A DNA stretch of 64,000 nt from Lojkania enalia (lineage: Eukaryota; Ascomycota; Dothideomycetes; Pleosporales): assembly GCA_010094045.1 (NCBI GenBank), contig ML986627.1:117186-181185 (forward strand), read 5' to 3'. The position numbers and the translations under genes are program-made. Shown here piece after piece: positions 54,701-64,000 of the stretch. The notes under the pieces were generated by a model. That model did no database searches. It was not told the origin of the DNA and worked only from the letters and a program-made list of their open reading frames with translations. Within the stretch, counting starts at the first letter, position 1; each line of letters opens with the position of its first letter.

Positions 54701-57700
54701 CCCTCGGAAGAGAGTAGCACAAGTAACTGTATGGCTGAAATCTAGTAGCTGACGTCATATTTCTGTGGAAGCTGCAAGGCCACGCAGGCTAGAAAAGGCG
54801 AGCTTCTGCTTTTCTTTGGACATCCCCCCCCAAAAAAAACCAAAAAAAATTGGCCTTTTAGCTCCGACTTCATAGCTACGGGTCCGTTAGCGGCGGCACT
54901 TGAACTGGGTATTTGGGTTATAGATGATTGCGGGGCTCCAGAGTATATTATAATACGAGGTCCGGTGAGGATGTGGGGCGATTTGCTTCGTTGGTTGCCC
55001 TGTTCTGGATCTGTCATTATCTCGTCATTGCGCTGCATCCTCGTTACGTGTCTGTTGCAAGACTTTCTCGAAGACCGCACATCTTTTCGGCCTTGTATAG
55101 GTTCATCGGCTGATACTGATGTAATGTTTCCCCGGGCTCCGCTCATCGGGACGGTCTGGCGAAATGTCGAGTGCGTGCCCAGACGGTAATGCTGTCGAAT
55201 CAGCAAGCCTTCTCTGAACCGGTTGGTAATGTGGGCTATTGCCACATCTCCCTCTGCCATTTGTTTGTAGATCGATTAACTGCGGTTTCTTCAGGCTCTG
55301 TATAGGAGTAGGCCGTGCTCGATGGCTTCTTGGCGATAGGAGCTGATGCTCCAAACTCCGGCTAGGAAATAGTTGCAGCACGGCCAGTATCTCCCAATCT
55401 TCGGGCCAATGCTATTGCCCGACCTGCAATGGCGTTAGATTTTTCAAACTGCTGAGAGCTCTGGAGCCTTTGGTAGCGAGGCGAGAACCTCGTGACTTAG
55501 TTTGCGCAGCGACGACTCCTGCATGAGAACTTGCAGAGGCAACAAGGACAACTCACACTTGTTTCTCTAGTCCTCTTATCGCTGTTCTAGAGAACCCCCA
55601 CGGGCGTTCTTTGTAGTGTTGAGGTTCATATCTGCACCACATGCGAAGCTAAATGACCCTATTCGACAATTGGAGTTGGATGATTACTTTTTCCATTACC
55701 TGCATACATCGAATCCTTTGGCCAATCCAACCCGCAGTCTTCGGTCCCACTTTCTAGCAGATCGTCATGGGTTGTCCCGCTTTTAGAGACGCCACATGAT
55801 AAGCTACCAATAGCTAGGCAAGCATCATCCGTGTGTATGCCCAGTGTCGGCAGACCGCAACCGGATAATGATGGCTGGCCATTGAGCGGAGGCGAAATTG
55901 GATGGAATCGACTGGGGCCCAGGTATGGATGAACTACTCGCCCAATGCGTCTGATCCTGAGCGTGGCGCACACCCCCACTCCAACGCTTCTTCTACAGTT
56001 TCAAGCTACCAAGAGACTTTCTACTAATGTGTAGCTCGGAATCTTCCGAAAAACAGGCTTTTGCAATGGAAAATTCCAAGGCAGCAAAGTGTTGTTGCGT
56101 CTTTCCCCCCCCCCCCAAACAACTAAGACATAGAACTTGTGATCTATCACGCACTAATTGAGCGTCTTTAAGATTTCTATTCGCAGCACGACATCATCCA
56201 TGCTAGCTGCCTCCTTATCCGTCCGCAACCCTGCATATTCCGTCCTGCAAGATCGATGCCTGCCCGAAAGTGGCGTAAGGCACCGTGCTGGAGATCGCCG
56301 TGGCTCACTTGACTAATGGCCGCATGAGGTGTAGAAACGGGTAGGTAGTTCCAGTTCCGCTTAAAATTGCACTTGGCTAACCTGACTCACGATGGTGCCG
56401 CAAAGTTAATGGAGGTCGACAGACGCGGTGAAGGCAGACGGAAAATTGGCCCTTAATCCATCCTGCTTATAAATTAGAAGCGCTGTTACTCTTACAAGCC
56501 ATGATTGACAGCATGAATATTAGACCAGGTGAACCATCACTATGCAACCCTATCGTGATAATGCAAGGAATCGGTCGTTTTCAGCGAGCTATCAAACCCG
56601 ATAGCGGTGTCGCTCTTCACGTGTCTACACGGTATATCAGGACGACAAAGAGATAATTCAGGAATACTTGCCGTTTCCAACTTCTTACCGTGCCCCTGCA
56701 GGAAGAAGCGTGATTGACGTTACCCATGTAGTTTTCTGCGTGAAATGCACAAGTGCTGCAGTGCGATTGAACTCTATCGGTACGTGTAACTATTGCTCCT
56801 CGTAAGCTTATTTGTGCCACACGCCCTCTCCCTGGCCCCTGAAATCTTCAAACGGTTTTTGATTGGGAGGAAAGAGGGGAAAGTGGCGTTCATGTTTTAG
56901 CACTAAAAAATTTCTCTAAGGGTGTGGGAAGCCTATGGCGTAGAGTTGGCGATGGGATTTTCGCGCGAATCCCATGGCAAGCCCAGTCCCGCTATTAATG
57001 CAAGGAGACACACCAATGATATGTGGCTCGCTACCGAGTCTCTCTAGCAAGGAATATGCCGACTCAAACTTTATGAGTATGTCATGAAGCATATACCACA
57101 CTGGGACGGCCTATTTCTCTCGTCGTGGAGAGGGCGCCCGCCTCCATTGGTACAGTACGTCGGCCACGTGGTTATCCTCGATACTATATTGGCGAACGTC
57201 TATGGCGGAACAATACGATGACGAACGGACTCCATATACTCTCAAACCAACGAATCTTCGGTCGGCAATGACAGCGCCGTCGGTGAGGCGCTACTGTTCG
57301 ATCAAGCCACACGGATAAGGAGTATGTAAGTAGGCCACGAATTCAACAACAGAGCTAGCATTAGCCTCGGGGATCGGGATCCTGGCTACTTATTATCGGA
57401 AGACTTCGAGTTCCTACAGAGTCGCTTGACCATGTACAGAAGGTACATTGGAGGACGTACCGAGTGACGGGTACGTACTACTCTCGCTTCCCCACATACA
57501 GCATGGACCATAGCATATACGGTGGGTATAATGCTACAAGCACTGCGGTGGAACCAGCGGCCCTGCGCCCGAAGAGTCCCCAGGTGATAGGTCGAAATGG
57601 GCCGACTAGCCAAATTCGCACAAAAACCCGAAATACGCGCTCGACAAGGCACCTGGACCGTGAGTATGCTCGAGGCAAGAGAGTGAGGAACCGCTAGATG

Positions 57701-59737
57701 ACCGGCGCATTGCTCGGGCCGGCTTCTGGAGACGAATCAAGACTTGAATTGCTGGTTTGTAAGATTTCGTGCGACTTGGAGAGGGTAGAAGGTTTGCGCG
57801 CTGTTTGTCATCACCCATTTCCTTCGCAATCGTGCGGAACCATGCCGTCCCGCAGCCCGGTTTGCCAATAACTGTGTATGTAGCATGGCGTGATGCTTAG
57901 CGTAAGCCGACTAATCGCCACGTATATATGTGAGCGGTGTTAGGAATCGTGGGGGTCCTGTGACGAGTCGAGAGATGGATGGATGATAGCGCGTTGAGGG
58001 CCGATGCGGGCATGTGGACCGGGGACTGGAGGCCAGGCGCGAGCGTGTGATGCGCTGGTGCGGCTGTACCGGACATTTGGAAGCGAGGCTCGTGCGCATG
58101 CAGACTTCCGCATACCTAAATGGTTACACGGAATGTGATGCGCCATCTAGATTCCAATAGCCAACTGGCGGGGGGATAACATCGCGATCGAGCATCCCAA
58201 AGGCGAAATGGAAGCGTTTCTCATATGTACTCCCAGAACCGTCTTGACCCGTATACTTGAGCACACTTCCCCCATCTTCCCTAGACCAATTAGGGCGCAG
58301 TGTCCTCGTACTTCAGCTACCCACCGATTCCACTCTGCGATTAAGATAGTAAGAGATGGCGACAATGTGCTACTCCTGTTAGATCGGCGACCCGAATAAC
58401 ACACACGCCTACGTTGGCATCTCCATCTGCATCAAGCCGCATATGCCGTCGGAATAGTTTCGCGGTAGGCTCTACGTATTCGTATCGGAAGGCCGAACGC
58501 GATGGTTACACGGCAACGTGAAACGTACCTTCGGCTTCCATGGAGTGATCCACGCTTGTCAACTCATTGTCGAAACGCAGCTTTGCGAGAAAAAAAAAAA
58601 GAAAGGAAAAGAAAATTTTTTTTAGGGGGAACGGGGGGATTGCTGTCTTGAAAATACCTGCGCCCAGTCTTTGCGTGAATGAGGTAAATCGATAGCTGGT
58701 CAATGGCAATCAATCATGACGCCGCAGAGCAGCACATGATATGTTAATGTAGTTGCGTAAATCCAACGTGAGTAATTGGTAATGCCTTAGATCCATATAC
58801 TGAAGTTGCACTCAGTATCCGACATGGGACTGTGAATCTTGCCCACGGCTTAGTCCAATTTCCATGATGCGCGTTGCATGACGCGGAAGGTGATAAAATT
58901 CATCTCATGCATGTATGAACAGAAATGGATAGGTGCAGTCTATTGGCCGCATGGTCTCGTCTCTCACGAAACCACTGAGAATTTAAGCCGTCGCCTATGT
59001 CGATACCGGGGCTGGTGGCGCAAAAGCGGGGTGTAGTTAATAATACCGACAGCCAGAGGCTTGGCACTTTCGGACCGTTTTCTAGCTTACTTCAGAGAAA
59101 CGACAGGCATACAATAATGCGAAAGGAGGCGGTCCGTGCCGTGGTGCATATCCGCCGCGGGAATTAGCTTCCCAGGACTAAAGCACGGAATAGGAACCTG
59201 ATGCATATGAGATGCCATTACCTTAGATTGGCGATAGACTATAGCCATCACCGCATCGGAGCGTACAGATCACAAAAGCGCAAGAATTAAGAGATATTAG
59301 CTACTAGTTGAGTCTGAGACAATGTGGACAGAGTTGTTGTCGATGATTAGTAGAGGTGGGGAGAGTTATAGTCAAAATTAGACTTGTATTATTCCTCGAG
59401 GATTCTGCAGTCCGGAGGATGCGCCCCGTGAAGAGGGGTTGAGTACGGTAGAACGAGTCAATAGCACCCCCAACGAAATTTTCTCGATTGATTGATTGAT
59501 TAAACTTTGGAAGAACAAGCTGGTTGCCGAAATCCTTTGCTTCAAGTAGGATGTAACATCGAGCTAGAAACAAAATAGTTTGCATTTAGGACCTGCGTCT
59601 GGAGGTAGCGGCCCATATGCAAACTAGACGCGCTCGCATGCACATCATTACTAATACAGAAAGAGGTAATCCAACGTTGCGCATGTACTGTCGATACAAG
59701 AACGTCTAAAAACGAGTCTAAATATAGAAAATTGTGA
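54701..59737. other. Gene-poor region of mixed GC with homopolymer tracts and undecided fragments
   Basis: Five kilobases without a confident gene, although the GC content is closer to coding DNA than in the neighbouring desert. A C run followed by A runs lies near 54826-54848, a 12-nt C run at about 56106-56117, and A-rich tracts at 58591-58623. Several protein-like stretches occur on both strands, for example plus-strand PIRQLELDDYFFHYLHTSNP around 55650-55730 and minus-strand RPWGFSRTAIRGLEKQ around 55575-55620, which loosely resembles the linker after a zinc cluster. They do not assemble into a gene. Decayed genes are the likeliest explanation. Confidence 0.4.
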
Positions 59738-62549
59738 CTAAGAAGGAAATCTTATCTGGCCGATGTCGTCAGTCCAGAGACTCATGCCGGGATCCCATCC
59801 TCCAACGTTTTGTAAGCTGAAAGGGCTGAGCAAGTCCGGGGAGATATCCATGCTTATTGAGGCAGATCCTAGTGGAGTCGTATCTGGAAAAGAAGTTGCA
59901 CTTGACTGATTTGTTTCGAACGACATGATAGCATTTATGGAGTTGCTGAGTTGCGCAAGCGTTGACTGTCGAGCGGCAGTAGCCGAATCGATAGGACTCT
60001 GGAGCTGCTGAGGAGTTGGTGTTAGACTACTGGCCTGCCGAGATACCATCTGGGGCAAATTGGTCAAACTGTCTGACCGTGAAGGCGGTGCCGACACTGA
60101 ACAGTGTCGAAACCCTGATGATATTGGCTCTGAAGCAGCGTTGAGTTCCCTCGTAAGCTGGGCTGCTATCCCTGCGGCTGTGATCCCATTTGAAGCCAAC
60201 AGATCGAGAGCCTGTATTGCTATGACTAAAGTCTGATGAGCGGCCGTCGTGAAAGGGCACAGCGGCCTCGCTTGGGTATAGCCGATTACGGTAAGCGTAG
60301 CTTCCCATAAATACTGGTATGCCCGATGCCAGGAGTTCAGCAGGTCCGTCTCAGTCAACGTTTGATGGACTATATTGATGGTGGCCATAGCGTGATTAAG
60401 CGCTGACACTGCATTTGTATCGGACGTGGTGGCGATAGCCGGCCCTAATGACTCAGAGCCATTGTCCGCAGACGGAAACTGTATGAATGTGCGGTAGAGA
60501 TATTGTAGAGTGGTGTGATACAGAAGTTCGAGAAGCACTCGCTGACGTTGCAACCACAGCGGTGCAAATGTATCAAATTCGATTTGGCATTTTGCCGCTG
60601 AAAAGGGCTCGCCGTTTTCTTTACGACGTAGCCTCAGCGGCGATGGAACCTCATTGACCCAATCCTGGAGAGATATGACACTTTGGCGGAGAAAAGACGC
60701 GATTGTTTCTAATTGAGTCGAGTTCGAATATATTGAGGAGGAATTATTGGCGGCCATAGCCTCGTTGCATTTGCTAGAGAGTAACACAGCAACCGTCCTA
60801 ATGGTTGCCAAGAGTCTAATGGCCTGATAGTGGTAGCTTGACCAGTTGACACCCTCGTAAAACGCAGCGTTAGATGTTGATATTGGCGCTGACGACGGGT
60901 CGGGTTCAGATGCATCGAGTGTGCTCTCGGCGGAATGGACAGTGTAAGGTCGGCCCAAGGTCAGACCCAATAGCGAGTCCAGATGATAGAGCGACCACCA
61001 TAGACGCCGATAGAGGGATCGTCGCGAGTCGGACATGTCTTCCGGAGGCTCGTGATTAATGCCAAGCGCATGGGCGACATTGGCTGCGCTAGAGAGCGCA
61101 GCGTGTGCCATGGTAAACGACGAAGCATTGACGAGGTATATAGTGGAGTATATGTAGCACTGCAGAGCCGGTATCGAGGGCTCGATGATCTGATTCTGCA
61201 GGGTTTCCTGGCATCTGTCGAACAAGCTTCGCCCCTCCCAGCCCGAATGGCTGGGCTCGATATCCACCATGATAGCGCCAGATGCTATGGCGGCTGTGCT
61301 GTACTGCATGCACAAAGCTAAAATGATGTCGACAAGTACAGACGGTTTCCTCGTGGCCGAATCGGCGGCCCACAGCGCATTGTAGTGAGTCCTCAGCTCA
61401 TTCTCATCGAGGATGGGGAAGATGGAGTGGTAGGACTGCCAAAACAAGCTAAGCAGGTTCTCCTCTTGGCGACGGGTGAATGGCTGCATCTGGTGATGAT
61501 CGCCGCGGGCAGGTGGCACCTGGTCCAGAGAGGCAGCAATTTGAAGCGCGTCACTGAGCTGCGGTTGGTGCTTGTTCGACTCCAAATGGTTGCCCAGCCG
61601 ATGCACGAAGAAGTCGAGGGAGGTTGGTCCGTAGTAGTACTGCTCTTGTTGGCCGTGGGCGGGGGCCTTCCAGAAGCCTTGCCATTGCCGCCGACCGGGC
61701 CTTTGGGCTACCCCGTTGGCGTCCACTGAGTCCGGCGGGGAAGGCAGGGACGAGGGGGGCAGCTCGATACTGTTTCGCTTTTGCAGCTGGGCTTCGAGCT
61801 CGGATACGCGCGAGCGCAGCGTTTCGATGTCTCTACGGAGGGAGGAAGAGAGTCAGCAGAATTCACAATGTTTGAAGTTGATGTTCAGAATCAGGTGCAG
61901 GTTACGAAGTATGTGGCCCTGAGGCAGCACAGGAAGGCGCATTGGCAGAGCTGTTCCTCCCCCGCCAATTCACCCCGCCATGACGGTCGAGGAAAGCGCG
62001 ACACTCTCGCACGGAAAGCACGACGGAGCACCTGCCGCCGCAGCAGTCACGAGAGGATACTCCAAGGTAGTCGGCCTCACCCAGAGCGTCCGCGTACCCA
62101 GACACCTCTAAGTACTTGTTCGCTTCACCGGAAGAGTCGACCATGACTTTCCCCCCGTCGCCGCGCCAACCCCATACTTCCTAGTTATGAAGGATGATAC
62201 GACCACTCCGTCGCCGCCGCCGTTGCTGTTCCTGCATACAAGCTCCTCCGCGTTGCTCGCTACTCGTCGTCGCTCGTTGCTGTCCCACTTCGACGACTAG
62301 AGACAGACACACAAACACACGCAAAGAAAGCTGCACTCACCGATCCGTCCGCTCGCTCGGTCGCCCCTTGCAGCACTCGAGGCCCCTCGTACGACAATGC
62401 TTGCAGGGCTGGTTGTCGTCACACTTTATTCGGTTGGTCCGGCAGCGATCACACGCTCTCGCGGCGACGTGCCGCTTCGGCCGCGCTTGGGACGCCGCGC
62501 TCGAACTCTTGCTCCGAGCATCCATCGAACTGGTGAAGGTCGCAAACAT
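59738..62549 (-). CDS. Zn2Cys6 transcription factor with fungal middle-homology domain
   Basis: Two exons (62549-62341 and 61832-59738) join in phase to about 767 aa. A second in-frame ATG at 62525 is an alternative start. The zinc cluster is C33, C36, C43, C49, C52 and C59 (ACDRCRTNRIKCDDNQPCKH). The splice joins ERTDR to DIETLRSRVSELEAQL, placing the dimerisation coiled coil directly after the cluster as in other family members. The middle-homology domain runs from about residue 185 to 400 (LFWQSYHSIFPILDENELRT, ALCMQYSTAAIASGA, AALSSAANVAHALGINHEPP, YRRLWWSLYHLDSLLGLTLG). A Ser/Thr/Gln-rich tail follows. The intron is 508 nt, about ten times the norm here, so a further small exon or transcript variant is possible. 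Targets are unknown. Confidence 0.88.
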
Positions 62550-63319
62550 GGTGTTGACCACCCAGAAACGGAATACGAGGAAAGAGAAAGTGAATTGAAC
62601 TGACACACAGGCCGTAGAAGTTGGGCAGAGGTCATGCAGGCCCGCTTCTTTATGAGCAGACTAAGGCCGAGCCACCAGGACACTGCAGACGGGGGACGGG
62701 AACGAGTGGGATGGCTTGGCCAAGCACCCCTACCCATATACACAGATGCCCACGGACGCACAACAGACAACAGGGTCTTCTGCAGGCTGCATCTTATCTG
62801 CACGTCCTCACTCCAAGCGCCCCAGGCCGCTCGCTTTATAGCCAGCGCCGCGTCGCCGCAGACGGGCCTTCCCGCTCGGCGTCCGTGTGTCCTGTATGTA
62901 TGTGTCTTGTTGTCAAATTGCCCATGATCTTCGCCCACTCTCCGTGCTCGCCTGGCCCCGGCGAATCCTCGACTTCTCCTAGGCTTTTCCTCCAGCAGAT
63001 ACCCTGCCCTTCATTCGTACGGACTTTCTCACACGCCTACGTCCGCCGGAGCAATGATCAGCAGGACCACGGCACGGCCTAGTCTCTCTCGTGCGGCCTA
63101 TGGCTAGACCTCTCCTCTAGGCCGGCGGTGAGTCGTCGTCTCCCAAATCGCTGGTACAAGTGCTCTTGTCCAGGCCGGCCTTCGTGAAACTTGTGTCCAT
63201 TAGGCAGGCTGCATCTGCAGCTCTATCAACCTTCATCCGTGAAGCCTATCTAAACGTAATGAATATCGCCGTTTGAGCCCCACCGGTCTAACCATGCTTC
63301 TAGACGGAGACAGCACCCA
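62550..63319. promoter_or_regulatory. Upstream region of the last regulator gene
   Basis: GC-balanced DNA with frames open on both strands but no convincing start or family. It should contain the promoter and leader of the regulator ending at 59738. No specific site is assigned. Confidence 0.35.
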
Positions 63320-64000
63320 CTATATAATTCGATACTTACAGAACCCTGGTGGCTTTAGCACGCTAGCCTCTGGTTTGATTACTGTGGCTTTTCGCTTTTG
63401 ATGCCGCAGAGGCGTACAGTACCAGCGAGCTCGTTGTGTTCTGATACAACCCCATCCCAAGCATCCCAGGGCTCGTGGTTGTACAAATGACGTCGGAATC
63501 GCCACGTGGAGGCGTGGTGTACCGGTCCATGAACGCAGTCTGACATAGGTGGTAGAGGCGTCCCGGAGTTGAGCGGTGCATGCAAGCTGTTTCCTCCAGG
63601 CTTTCTTGGTCCAAATGGCCCGGGAATGGCCCAACGCTGATGTTGATCCCCAAGTCTCTGGCACCCCTATCGCTAGCGATCGGATCTAGAAAAAGAAAAT
63701 GACTGGAGGCGACGAGCAACCAAACGCCAGTGTTGTGAACAGGATGCCTAGTTAGTACCTGGGACACGAGGCCCTGCGCTTGGCTACTCTTGTTCCCACT
63801 CGGTTGTAATTGCCCCGTCAAAGCTTCTGCGCAACAAGACCCTGCCCAGCATCTTGCTCAATCTTTATATATCATCTTCAGCAAGCCCGTTGCTGACGTC
63901 GGTAATAAGCCGTTGCATTTCTTTCACGGCACCGAGTCCCTGACGAACACAATACGACTTTCTCGTGGCAATGGGTGCCCTTGTGCGACGCAGCTTTGAC
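63320..64000 (-). other. Possible end of an unrecognised gene at the window edge
   Basis: Two overlapping minus-strand frames are open across about 63320-63820. One reads DPIASDRGARDLGINISVGP and then HLCQTAFMDRYTTPPRGDSD, which looks protein-like. A GTACTAACTAGG...TTTTTCTAG segment (about 63755-63688) could be an intron. There is no ATG, and the gene, if real, would start beyond or near the window edge. No family is recognised. Confidence 0.2.

Noticed and set aside
54742..55260. 172-codon minus-strand ORF with an ATG
   Set aside because: The plus strand is equally open over the same stretch and the frame ends in homopolymer-derived residues. No family features, so not called.
58208..58399. 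Short plus-strand ORF with a start vaguely like a P-loop sulfotransferase (FLICTPRTVL)
   Set aside because: Only about 10 residues are suggestive, the rest matches nothing and there is no exon context.
1..64000. CRISPR arrays, telomere repeats, 5S rRNA and complete transposons
   Set aside because: I looked for regular spaced repeats, TTAGGG runs, conserved 5S sequence, reverse transcriptase, integrase and transposase motifs and saw none.

Overview
The window looks like nuclear DNA of a filamentous ascomycete (Pezizomycotina). Nearly every gene is split by short introns of about 42-60 nt with GT...AG borders, the fungal Zn2Cys6 regulator family occurs four times, and fungal-type families (PTH11-like rhodopsin-domain protein, DUF4202, GMC oxidoreductase) lie beside ordinary eukaryotic housekeeping genes. 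There are no operons, ribosome-binding sites, CRISPR arrays or complete transposons. Exon borders below were built by hand from splice consensus and reading phase and are not confirmed by transcripts.

Layout. (1) 1-12.9 kb is an accessory stretch. A Zn2Cys6 regulator loses its frame inside the middle-homology domain. It is followed by AT-rich, TA-rich DNA holding a degenerate tRNA-like gene and decayed fragments, then by three intact genes: a PhyH-type Fe(II)/2-oxoglutarate oxygenase, a PTH11-like membrane protein and a GMC flavoenzyme. (2) 13-26.4 kb is a compact housekeeping island: a cysteine-rich single-pass membrane protein, ubiquitin-activating enzyme E1 (UBA1), the cytosolic Fe-S scaffold NBP35, a PhoD-like phosphatase and an amino-acid transporter. 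(3) 27-32 kb holds a frameshifted pseudogene, a multi-finger C2H2 protein, a possible kinase-like exon and a basic nuclear-looking protein of unknown function. (4) 33.2-39.5 kb is a divergent pair of Zn2Cys6 regulators sharing a 1.2-kb intergenic region with a CAG repeat and mirror-image purine/pyrimidine tracts. (5) 40.1-48.3 kb is a second conserved island: a VPS9-CUE Rab5 exchange factor divergent from an ASNSD1-like protein, a 72-aa protein, a DUF4202 protein and a zinc-binding DNA-binding-like protein. (6) 48.3-59.7 kb is gene-poor, with two minisatellites, one uncharacterised coding fragment, one small cysteine-rich ORF and no confident gene. (7) 59.7-62.5 kb is a fourth Zn2Cys6 regulator. 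The last 1.4 kb holds its upstream DNA and possibly the end of an unrecognised gene.

How the genes fit together. The two housekeeping islands encode independent basic functions (ubiquitin activation, Fe-S assembly, endosomal Rab activation) and show no pathway clustering. The only candidate functional group is the accessory trio PhyH oxygenase / PTH11-like protein / GMC oxidoreductase next to a broken regulator. No polyketide, peptide or terpene backbone enzyme is visible, so calling it a biosynthetic cluster would be speculation. I did not find a clearly new multi-gene system. The most distinctive observations are a GC-AG intron and a perfect coding hairpin in one regulator, a 46-nt terminal exon that completes a CUE domain, the disrupted tRNA-like gene and several decayed genes in the AT-rich blocks.
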